The notes beneath the pieces were generated by a model. That model saw only the letters and a program-made list of their open reading frames with translations. It ran no database searches and was not told the origin of the DNA. Positions 45,931 to 53,483 of a DNA stretch of 64,000 nucleotides are shown piece by piece (position 1 is the first letter of the stretch; each line of letters starts with the position of its first letter). This stretch comes from Streptomyces sp. NBC_00654 (GTDB lineage: Bacteria > Actinomycetota > Actinomycetes > Streptomycetales > Streptomycetaceae): assembly GCF_026341775.1 (NCBI RefSeq), contig NZ_JAPEOB010000001.1, forward strand, positions 3,844,001-3,908,000, written 5' to 3'. The position numbers and the translations under genes are program-made.

Positions 45931-47540
45931 CTTCGGGACCCGGTATCGGACGCGCACTGCACGGCTCGGTCGCACGTCTCGTCACAGGAATCGGCTGCGC
46001 GGCGCTCGCCGCCGGGTCGGGAGTCGCCCTCCTGGCCGCGGTCGTCGAGTTCGTCCGCGCCCCGGACCTCCGATGGGTGTGGTGGGGCGCCCTGGCCCTC
46101 GTCGCGGCGGGGGCCCTGAACTCCCTGTCGTCCTGGCTGGCGCACGGCGCGGAGGCGGAGTTCGAACACCGGCTCCGCCGCATCCTGGCGGCCCATGTCT
46201 CCCGGCTGCCCACACCCGCACTGGCCCGGCTCGGCGCCCAGGGCCTGCGCACCCGGCTCGACGGCGACGTCTCGGCGCTGCACCACGCGGTGGCCCATCT
46301 GCCCGGCGAGATCGCGACCGTGCTGATCGCCCCGCTCGCCGCGCTCGCCCTGCTGGCCGGATACGCCGGTCCGGCCGGGCTCGTCGCGCTCGTGCCCGCC
46401 GCCCTGGCGGCCGTGTTCCGCCTGGTGGTCATCCCGCGGCGGTCACGGCGCTTCGCGGCGGACCAGGGACGGACCGTCGGCCGCATCGTCACCGCCGTCG
46501 ACGACATGGTCCGCGGCGCGGTGATCACCCAGGTCCACGGCGACGAATCCGGCGCCTCGGCCCGCTACGCCACCGCGACCCGGGAGTTCGGGCACGGATT
46601 CCGCACCTGGGTCGGACGGGTCGCGACCCCGGCGGCGGCGGCCACCGCGCTGCTCCAGCCGAGCGTGACCCTGGTCGCGGCGTTCTGCGTCGGCCACCGG
46701 ATGCCGGTCTGGCAGCTCACCGCCGTCTGCGTTTTCGCCCTCGCCGCCCTCGCGCCGGTGCTGCGCCTCGGCCACGGCCTGGACTACCTCGGCGCCGCCC
46801 GGGACGCGGCCCGGCGCATCGGCGCCCTGCTCACCGAGCCCCTGCTGCATCCCGGTCCCACGGGGGGCGGGCCGGCGCCCCAGGACGAAACCGCCGGTGC
46901 CACCCCTGCGGACGGGGACCCGGAGCGGGCACCCGTCCTCGCGGCGGTCACCGTACGGGAGGGCGGACGGCGGCTCGTCGGCCCGCTGAACCTGGCCATC
47001 ACGCCGAACGCGGTCACCGCGGTGACCGGTCCCAGCGGTTCCGGCAAGACCACCCTGCTGCGCCTGCTCGGCCGGGGCACCGACCCCGACGACGGCACGA
47101 TCGGCCTCGGGGGCACGTCCTACCGGGACCTGCCGCTGGAATCGATGGCACGACGCGTCGCCACCGTCCCCCAGTCGCCCGGTGTCCTTCCCCGGAGCGT
47201 CCGCGAGAACCTGCTGCTCGCCCGCCCCCATGCCACCGATCCGGAACTGCGAGCGGCTCTTGCGACCACGGCCCTGGATGTCCCGCTCGACGCCCCGGCC
47301 GGACCGCTGTCCGGCGGGGAGCGCCAACGCCTCGCCCTCGCCCGCGCGTTGCTCACCCGGGCTCCGGTGCTCGTGCTCGACGAACCCACCAGCGCCCTCG
47401 ACCCCGACACGGCGGAGGCCGTCATGAACACCCTGCTCGCCCTCCCCGGCCGCACCGTCGTGCTGGCCACCCACGACCTTGCCCTCGCGGCACGGGCCGA
47501 CCACCGCATCGTCCTGGAGCACGGGGAGGTGGTCGCGTGA
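45921..47540 (+). CDS. Fused permease-ATPase ABC transporter, half 1 (siderophore-associated)
   Basis: The protein is about 539 aa, with an N-terminal exporter-fold membrane domain of about six spans and a C-terminal nucleotide-binding domain. The latter has Walker A GPSGSGKTT, signature LSGGERQ, Walker B VLVLDEPTSALD and H-loop ATHD, all intact. Type IV fused pairs beside siderophore-binding genes resemble the YbtPQ/IrtAB family that imports iron-siderophore complexes. The start is uncertain: ATG 45906 or 45921, neither with a normal ribosome-binding site, so the mRNA may be nearly leaderless. Iron regulation is expected from the box overlapping the start. Confidence 0.85.
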   Translation: MLTSSGPGIGRALHGSVARLVTGIGCAALAAGSGVALLAAVVEFVRAPDLRWVWWGALALVAAGALNSLSSWLAHGAEAEFEHRLRRILAAHVSRLPTPALARLGAQGLRTRLDGDVSALHHAVAHLPGEIATVLIAPLAALALLAGYAGPAGLVALVPAALAAVFRLVVIPRRSRRFAADQGRTVGRIVTAVDDMVRGAVITQVHGDESGASARYATATREFGHGFRTWVGRVATPAAAATALLQPSVTLVAAFCVGHRMPVWQLTAVCVFALAALAPVLRLGHGLDYLGAARDAARRIGALLTEPLLHPGPTGGGPAPQDETAGATPADGDPERAPVLAAVTVREGGRRLVGPLNLAITPNAVTAVTGPSGSGKTTLLRLLGRGTDPDDGTIGLGGTSYRDLPLESMARRVATVPQSPGVLPRSVRENLLLARPHATDPELRAALATTALDVPLDAPAGPLSGGERQRLALARALLTRAPVLVLDEPTSALDPDTAEAVMNTLLALPGRTVVLATHDLALAARADHRIVLEHGEVVA

Positions 47541-49114
47541 GGACCGCGCTCGGCGCCACGGCCGTGCGGCGCGTACGCGTCGTGGCGCTCGCGTGGATCT
47601 GCGTCACCGCCCTCGAAGCCACCGCGGCCGCGCTGCTCGCGGCCACCCTCGTACGCGGAACACCCCTGGGCTGGGCGGTGGGCACCGTCATCCTCGTGCT
47701 CGGCGCCACGGTGCTGGTCTCCCGGGGCGGTTACCTCGCCGGGGCCGCCCTCGCCACCGACCTGTACCGTCGGCTCGGCCGCGCCCTGGTCCGGCTGCCG
47801 CTGGGCTGGTTCACCCATGATCACCGGGCGCTCGCCAACCGGATCGCGGGCGAGGGCGTGCCCCGGCTGATGGGCATCCCCGCGCATCTCGTGGAACTCC
47901 TCGTCCGCGGCGTACTGACCCCGCCGCTCGTCGTCCTCGGCCTCGGCATCGTCGTCGGCTGGACCCATGCCGCCGCGCTGCTCGGCCTCCTCGCGGTCTC
48001 GGGCACAGCGCAGGCCGTCGCCCAACGGGCCCTCGCCCGCACGGACGCGCACCGCCGGAACGCCCGCGCGGACTCGACCGAGGCGCTGCTGGAATTCTCC
48101 GAGCACCAGGAGCTCTACCGCAGCGTGACCGGAACCGCCGGAGCGGTCCGCCGGCTCACGGAAGCCTGGGACCGCGAGTACGCCGCACTGCGACGGCTCA
48201 ACGCCGTCAGTGCCCCGGTGACCTTCGTCTCGGCACTGGCCACGGCCCTGCCCACGGTCGGGATGCTCGCCCTCTGCGTCGCGCTCGACGCCCCCGCTCC
48301 CACGGCGTTCGCCGTGCTCCTGCTGACCCTGCGCGCCGCCGCCCCGGTCGATGAACTCGCCCTCCTCGGGGTGACCCTCGGCGACACCCGCGCCGGGATC
48401 GACCGGTACGCCTCGCTCGTGACCGTGCCCCCGCTGCCCGAACCGCCGCACCCGCGCCCGCTGCCGGACGACACCGGCCTCGGCATCGACCGCGTCGCGT
48501 TCGCGCCGGCACTGCGCGAGGTGTCCCTGACCATGCCCGCAGGATCGACCACCGTGATCACCGGCCCGACCGGCAGCGGCAAGTCCACCCTGCTGCAGCT
48601 CCTGCTGCGGGGCGACGACCCGGACAGTGGACGCGTCACCCTGGGCGGCACCGATCTGCGACACCTCTCCACGGCGGACCGGCTCCGCCGCTTCGCCGTC
48701 CTCCCCCAGGAACCCACGCTCTTCGACGGGACGGTCGCCGACAACATCCGCGTCGGCGACCCGGACGCCGACACCGCCGCGCTGCGCGACGCGGCACTGC
48801 GCGCGGGGCTCGGCCCTCTGCTCGACACCCATCCGGACGGCCTGGACCTCCAGGTCGGAGCCCGCGGAACCGCGCTCTCCGGCGGCGAACGCCAGCGCGT
48901 CGCACTCGCCCGCGCCCTGCTCAGGAACGCTCCCGTCCTGCTCCTCGACGAACCGACCGCCGCTCTCGACCCCGTCACCAGCGCCCATGTGACGGCCACG
49001 GTCAACGCTCTCGACTGCACCCGCGTCGTGGTCACCCACCACGACCCCGAACGCTGGTGCCCCGACCGGACCGTCCGTCTCGTCGACGGCCGCATCACCG
49101 ACCCGGAAGGCTGA
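47537..49114 (+). CDS. Fused permease-ATPase ABC transporter, half 2
   Basis: The 525-aa partner of the preceding protein has about six membrane spans and a nucleotide-binding domain with Walker A GPTGSGKST, Q-loop PQEPTLFDG, signature LSGGERQ, Walker B VLLLDEPTAALD and H-loop THHD. All motifs are canonical, so both ATP sites of the heterodimer should be active. The GTG at 47537 overlaps the previous stop and follows GGGGAGGTGG. It likely acts in siderophore uptake or recycling under iron control. Confidence 0.87.
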   Translation: MRTALGATAVRRVRVVALAWICVTALEATAAALLAATLVRGTPLGWAVGTVILVLGATVLVSRGGYLAGAALATDLYRRLGRALVRLPLGWFTHDHRALANRIAGEGVPRLMGIPAHLVELLVRGVLTPPLVVLGLGIVVGWTHAAALLGLLAVSGTAQAVAQRALARTDAHRRNARADSTEALLEFSEHQELYRSVTGTAGAVRRLTEAWDREYAALRRLNAVSAPVTFVSALATALPTVGMLALCVALDAPAPTAFAVLLLTLRAAAPVDELALLGVTLGDTRAGIDRYASLVTVPPLPEPPHPRPLPDDTGLGIDRVAFAPALREVSLTMPAGSTTVITGPTGSGKSTLLQLLLRGDDPDSGRVTLGGTDLRHLSTADRLRRFAVLPQEPTLFDGTVADNIRVGDPDADTAALRDAALRAGLGPLLDTHPDGLDLQVGARGTALSGGERQRVALARALLRNAPVLLLDEPTAALDPVTSAHVTATVNALDCTRVVVTHHDPERWCPDRTVRLVDGRITDPEG

Positions 49115-49404
49115 TCCCACGGCCACACAGCGGTCTCGGGCACGACGGAGTGCGGATCGCCCTCCTCGGCGACGCGGTCGATGGCCGGCCCGCCCGGACG
49201 GGGCGCGGTGCGTGGCGCAGGCCCGCGACCCGAGGCCGGGCATCCGGCGGAGCGCACGCGGCTCATCGCGCGCTCATAGGCCCCGAGGGCCCCCGGCCTC
49301 GCTGTTCGCCGTCCCACGGCCCTCCCCGGCGGTGCGCCCACCTGCGCGCCCGCCGGCGGCTCGTCGTGCCATCCCCGGATCTCACCTGACGGGAGCAGGC
49401 ATCC

Positions 49405-49835
49405 ATGGTCCGTGAACCCACCCACTTCATCGGCGGCGAACACACCGTCGGTACGTCCGGCCTCCTCGGCGACGTGTACGACCCCGGCACCGGTACGGTG
49501 CAGGCCCGCGTGCCCCTCGCGGGCCGCGCCGCCCCCGGACCGCGATCACCGACGCGGCCACCGCACAGGAGGAGTGGGGGCAGCGGAATCCGCAGCGGCG
49601 CGCCCGTGTCCTGTCGCGCTGCCTGCAACTCGTGGAGACCCAACGCGAATCCCTGGCACGCATGCTGTCCTCCGAACACGGAAAGACCGTCGCCGACGAA
49701 CACGGTGGCCTCCAACGAGGCCTGGAAGTCTTCGAGTTCGCCGCCGGAGTTCCCCATCTGCTCAAAGGTGAACTCACGGTCAACGCCGGCACGGGCATCG
49801 ACGTGCACTCGCTGCGCTCCCCGATCGCGACCGCA
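49405..49835 (+). pseudogene. mmsA-like aldehyde dehydrogenase, N-terminal fragment, frameshifted
   Basis: The first 40 codons (HFIGGEHTVGTSG, then VYDPGTGTVQARVPLAG) and, in a different frame, the stretch from about 49545 to 49835 (ESLARMLSSEHGKTVADEHG, then FAAGVPHLLKGEL) together match the N-terminus of CoA-acylating methylmalonate-semialdehyde dehydrogenase. One frameshift lies between 49525 and 49560. Similarity stops abruptly near 49835, where transposase-like sequence begins. More than two thirds of the gene, including the catalytic cysteine region, is missing, so no active enzyme can be made. Confidence 0.8.
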
Positions 49836-49838
49836 CTT

Positions 49839-50300
49839 CCTGCGGCCACACCTCCCGCTTCCACAGCTCCACTGCATCGTCGTCACGCTCGATCGCCCGC
49901 CGGGCGGACTGCTGACACGCCCAGCCGTTTCCTCGCAGCGACCACCACATGCCCGCCACTGTGTATGAGACGTGGAACAACCGGCCGATCAGCGCCTTCA
50001 CCCGGGCCAGGGTCCACCGCTGAGCGTTTCACCCGTGCGTCGGCGGGCCGCGGTTCCACCTCTCGCTCCGACCTGGCCATCTGCACATCGGACAGTCCGG
50101 GGGCCCGGTGACCCCTTGGACGCCACCCCGGCGTGGCCGTCCTCGCGCCACTGGCGTCGCCGACGTTCCACCGACCGGTCCGAGCCCCGCAACGCGGCGG
50201 CGACCTCCCGGTTCTTCTCCCCGCTCCGGACGCAAGCCACGCCCTGGAGCCGGATACGCTCCCGCGCAGCCCTCTCGGCGTCGGTCGAGCCGCCCCCTGC
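49839..50300 (-). pseudogene. IS630-type transposase remnant with several frameshifts
   Basis: On the minus strand, pieces in three frames add up to the N-terminal winged helix-turn-helix part of an IS630-family transposase. SVERRRRQWREDGHAGVASK lies near 50150, LSDVQMARSEREVE near 50080, and LIGRLFHVSYTV plus RRAIERDDDAVELWKREVWP run to 49839. The catalytic DDE part is absent. The break coincides with the end of the mmsA-like fragment, suggesting insertion followed by deletion. Confidence 0.7.
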
Positions 50301-50600
50301 GAATATCTCACCGCACGAAGCCTGCCGAAGCCACCTGCTCGCTGTCCGAGGCGCGGAAGACATCACCCGATCAAGTTCAGTACGTTCCACGGCCGATGTT
50401 CCTCGCAAAGGGAATCATCTATTCCTCTGTCACCGGCCTTGGCCTCCCGGGGGGAATCTCTCACGGTCAGACATGAAACGTCCGATATGCCAGCGGGCTT
50501 GCTTCCGAAAAACCGTTGACGCATCCATCGATCGATGATTGTCTTCGATCTGATCTTGCTTCGAGAGAACGTGTCAGCAAGAGGAACCCGGGGGGGGGAA
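50301..50600. other. Intergenic region upstream of the RiPP cluster
   Basis: This roughly 300-bp stretch holds no supported gene. It marks the change from GC-rich flanking DNA to the more A/T-rich cluster and must contain the cluster's promoter. A run of nine G residues (50590-50598) sits directly before the first start codon. Confidence 0.5.
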
Positions 50601-50870
50601 ATGATACTGACTCGCACAGAAGGGTGGAGGGTGGAGCCCTTCGCCGACTTGTCTGCGGCATTCGTCTTCTTCGTGAGCCCAGTGCGAATTACGGTTCTCG
50701 ATCGACTCACTTGGTACGTGCTGGAAATCTGCGACAACCGCACGGAAGCCGACATCATCGCAAAGGTTGCGGCTCTCGGTACCGCCAACACACCTGACCG
50801 AGCCCGGCAGATAGTGAAAGATCGGTTGCAGGTTTTGCGTGATCGCGGCCTGCTGGAGGTTTCCGCATGA
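50601..50870 (+). CDS. PqqD-like small protein (candidate RiPP recognition element)
   Basis: The 89-aa protein has the size and pattern of PqqD-type domains: a short beta region (WRVEPFADLSAAFVFF), then helices with TEADIIAKVAALG and DRLQVLRDRGLLEVSA forming a winged-helix-like end. PqqD-type domains bind leader peptides and guide modifying enzymes. The ATG at 50601 follows a G9 tract at spacing 2. An in-frame ATG at 50535 would extend it by 22 residues but has no ribosome-binding site. Its stop overlaps the start of the HExxH gene. The assignment rests on size, secondary-structure pattern and context. Confidence 0.62.
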   Translation: MILTRTEGWRVEPFADLSAAFVFFVSPVRITVLDRLTWYVLEICDNRTEADIIAKVAALGTANTPDRARQIVKDRLQVLRDRGLLEVSA

Positions 50871-52024
50871 GCAGTCAAACAGTGCAGGTCGCTTGGCGTG
50901 AAAGGGCCGCAGAGCTGGCCGCATCGACCGAGGAATACCTCACCAAAGGAATTTTCGGAGATGCAGCCAACATCTCCGATACCGTAGCCTCCTATTATCG
51001 AGGAGCGGCCTGGGCATGTGAACAGGCCTGTGGGCTCGACCCCGACTCTTTGCGTGAAGAAACGATTCCTCAACTGGAAAGTCTACGGCGTTTTGCTCTT
51101 GACGAGGCTCTCCATCATCTTATGGCCGAGGAGCCGGATCAGGCGCGCGGAGTTCTGAGTGGGCACCTCGCGCTGCGCACTCGCGCTATTGCGGATCCTC
51201 TGGTTGTGCGCGATACGTACTCAGGTAGCTCGTACAGCGAGCCCACTTTTCCGCACGGTGGTACGGAACACTGGCTCGGACGCCTCTTCTTGAAGCGGTT
51301 CAGTGACACCGCGATAATCAATGGCAAGACGGTCGAAATAACACCCCGGCTGGTTACGGACCGTATCGCAGCAGCCCGCACCCGAGCCATCGCACTGGCT
51401 CAACGAAGCCTGCCGCAGTTGGCACGCGAGCTCTTCAGTTCTGTGCACCATGTTGTTCTCTACCGGGCAGCGCAGCCCTATAGTGGTTACACCATTTCGG
51501 CGCCCCTCTTTGTCTTTGTTGCTGAGCAGACATTCGAGCGGGATGAGGTGGCCGCCGAGCTCCTGATCCATGAATGTCTGCATCAGAAGCTCAGTGACAT
51601 CAGCGTGATCCGCTCGCTGCTTCGCCCGGATTATGTTGATTCGGAGAGCGCGACAATCGCTGTCCCATGGTCCTTCGGCAGCGATCGAATTCGTCGCTTC
51701 AGTGCAGATCGTTCCTTCGCCGCTTTTCATGTGTACGCCCACCAGTCCCTTCTCTACCTAGGGATGCTGGCGACGTCGAACAGCGACAGCGATGCCACGC
51801 TGGCAGCTGACAACCTCATTCTTTCCTGGGCCCGTGCTGCGCACTTCGATCGCGAATTCAGTACCGGCCCGATCCGTGACGAATGGGGACCCGATGGGTA
51901 CCGGTTCGTCGAATGGCTGAGCCACGCACTCTGTGAAATCGGGAAATTCCGTCTACCTGACGGAACGACTCTGAGCTCACACGCGGACGCGTTCGCCAGA
52001 CCCAAGACTGCGGCAGACATCTGA
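50867..52024 (+). CDS. HExxH-motif putative peptide beta-hydroxylase
   Basis: The 385-aa protein contains HECLH (H235, E236, H239) in LLIHECLHQKL and resembles the HExxH-motif proteins of RiPP clusters, some now described as 2-oxoglutarate-dependent peptide beta-hydroxylases. The N-terminal 100 residues are helical. A WSFGSDRIRRFS segment after the motif may contribute the remaining metal or cosubstrate ligands. No radical SAM gene is found in this cluster, unlike in FxSxx-type loci. ATGA overlap with the PqqD-like gene and a precursor gene 39 bp downstream support a peptide-modifying role. Confidence 0.78.
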   Translation: MSSQTVQVAWRERAAELAASTEEYLTKGIFGDAANISDTVASYYRGAAWACEQACGLDPDSLREETIPQLESLRRFALDEALHHLMAEEPDQARGVLSGHLALRTRAIADPLVVRDTYSGSSYSEPTFPHGGTEHWLGRLFLKRFSDTAIINGKTVEITPRLVTDRIAAARTRAIALAQRSLPQLARELFSSVHHVVLYRAAQPYSGYTISAPLFVFVAEQTFERDEVAAELLIHECLHQKLSDISVIRSLLRPDYVDSESATIAVPWSFGSDRIRRFSADRSFAAFHVYAHQSLLYLGMLATSNSDSDATLAADNLILSWARAAHFDREFSTGPIRDEWGPDGYRFVEWLSHALCEIGKFRLPDGTTLSSHADAFARPKTAADI

Positions 52025-52063
52025 ACTCCCCGAGCCGCGGGGGAGGCAAAGGAAGGGTAAGTC

Positions 52064-52234
52064 ATGAGCAACATTACTGAGCTCGAGTCGAACCTGTCGG
52101 ACCTCTTCGCATCGTTCGATGTGGATGTTGCAGAGGAAAGCGCTCAGGGCTCCACCGATGTCATCCAGATCGATGCCCGCGAGATTCGCATTGACCTGGT
52201 GGGCGCTATGGGCACACGCGCAGCCGGCAACTAA
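52064..52234 (+). CDS. Probable RiPP precursor peptide (56 aa)
   Basis: This small gene has a clear ribosome-binding site (GGAAGGG at 52051-52057) and ends just before a strong hairpin. The peptide has an acidic N-terminal leader (Asp/Glu at 6, 8, 13, 19, 21, 24, 25, 32, 37, 40 and 44) with LSDLFASFDVDV. The short C-terminal region GAMGTRAAGN is the likely core. Arginines are at 39, 42 and 52; R52 is the only one in the core and is the natural target of the arginase encoded downstream. It lies between HExxH and PLP enzyme genes. No similarity to a known precursor family was recognised. A GA pair at residues 47-48 could be the leader cleavage site. Confidence 0.78.
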   Translation: MSNITELESNLSDLFASFDVDVAEESAQGSTDVIQIDAREIRIDLVGAMGTRAAGN

Positions 52235-52241
52235 TGAGAAC

Positions 52242-52274
52242 GGGCCCGGTCACGTATTCATCGTGACCGGGCCC
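52242..52274 (+). terminator. Strong hairpin directly after the precursor gene
   Basis: A perfect 13-bp stem (52242-52254 with 52262-52274) with a 7-nt loop is followed by a T-rich tract (ATTCTTTACCCTTTT). It starts 8 bp after the precursor stop. In RiPP operons such partial terminators leave excess precursor mRNA relative to the enzyme genes. Confidence 0.85.
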
Positions 52275-52301
52275 ATTCTTTACCCTTTTGGAGGATAGTC
52301 G

Positions 52302-53483
52302 ATGCTTTCCGCGCCAGCACCACTTGTCACCCCGCCGAGCGAAGGGCTGCTTGAGCATTTGGGGAAATTGCCCTCTCCCGCGTTGGTCTATGATCTCGAT
52401 AACCTCCAGCGGTCGGTGGAAATACTGAAGGAAGATCTGGCTCGTGTAGAGGATGCCGAGGTGAATCTGGCACTCAAGGCATGCCACACCCCGCGTGTCC
52501 TGTCATTCCTTGCCGGCCTGGGCCTCGGAGCGGATGTCGCCTCCGTAGGGGAACTGGAACTGGCGGTTGGGGCCGGGTTTCGACGCATCACCGCCACGGG
52601 GCCGTCATTCTCGTCCGACCAGCTTCCCCTGCTCGACAAGCACCAGGTAATGGTCGACGCGACTTCCATGGAGCAGTTCAATGAGATCTGCACCAGCCGG
52701 CCAGGGGAAGCCGTTGGGCTGCGACTGAGAGTCCCTCTCCCCAAGTCACTGCACAACATCGCCACGTTCGGCGCCGGCAGCCGGTTCGGCGTACTTGCGA
52801 ACGACCTTCGCATCCAGGAAGTCCTCGACCGCACAGGGTGCCGCCTGACTCGCTTGCACACGCATACAGGTCAGATGTCCCCACAGCACGTCATATACAA
52901 GGTGCGATACCTGCTCGCTGTGGCCGAAGCGTACAAGAGCATCGAAGAGATCGATCTTGGCGGCGGCTTCTTCGCCCTCTACTCGGATCGTGAGCAGGCT
53001 CAGCTGGCTTGGGATTCGGTGGCCGTCGACCTGGAGAATTTTACGCGGAAGACGGGTCGGAAGATCCGAATTCTGGTCGAGCCCGGTGCGGCAATACTTT
53101 CCTTCCACGGCTACCTCGTGACGACGGTCCGGTCCGCTGAGTACGGGCATCCCTTCTTCCAGGCCGACGTACTGACCGTGGATTCGTCGGCATGGAATTT
53201 CTCTCCGTGGCACAAGCCTCAGTTCATTCCCTTGTCCCCGCGCCGCGAGGGCGAGTCCTTGCGTCCCACGCTGCTTGCCGGTGACACCTTGTACGAGCAC
53301 GACTTCTTCGGTGCAGATTCGCTCGGCCACAGGCATCCCCTTCCGCTGCCTGAGATGAATCCAGGTGAGCGAATTGTCATCACAACGTCGGGTGCCTACA
53401 CCATGACCAATTCACGCAACTTCAATCGGTTGCCCCTGCCGCAGGAATACATCCTCAAGTCAGGGCAGATCGAGAGAATCTGA
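52302..53483 (+). CDS. Fold-type III PLP enzyme, ornithine/diaminopimelate decarboxylase-like
   Basis: The 393-aa protein has the alanine racemase-like barrel of DapDC/ODC enzymes. The PLP lysine is K59 (LALKACHTPR), with GADVASVGELELA, HTHTGQ and DLGGGFF in the barrel, and a C-terminal beta domain with GAYTMTNSRNFN. The catalytic cysteine of the GPxC(E/D)xxD motif is replaced: the site reads AGDTLYEHD with L330 at the cysteine position. The protein may therefore act on an unusual substrate or catalyse another reaction. GGAGG precedes the ATG at 52302. Its stop overlaps the next ATG (TGATG). Confidence 0.85.
   Translation: MLSAPAPLVTPPSEGLLEHLGKLPSPALVYDLDNLQRSVEILKEDLARVEDAEVNLALKACHTPRVLSFLAGLGLGADVASVGELELAVGAGFRRITATGPSFSSDQLPLLDKHQVMVDATSMEQFNEICTSRPGEAVGLRLRVPLPKSLHNIATFGAGSRFGVLANDLRIQEVLDRTGCRLTRLHTHTGQMSPQHVIYKVRYLLAVAEAYKSIEEIDLGGGFFALYSDREQAQLAWDSVAVDLENFTRKTGRKIRILVEPGAAILSFHGYLVTTVRSAEYGHPFFQADVLTVDSSAWNFSPWHKPQFIPLSPRREGESLRPTLLAGDTLYEHDFFGADSLGHRHPLPLPEMNPGERIVITTSGAYTMTNSRNFNRLPLPQEYILKSGQIERI

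Noticed and set aside
46443..49443. Minus-strand open frames opposite the fused ABC transporter genes.
   Set aside because: The plus strand carries complete Walker, signature and H-loop motifs; the minus frames show none.
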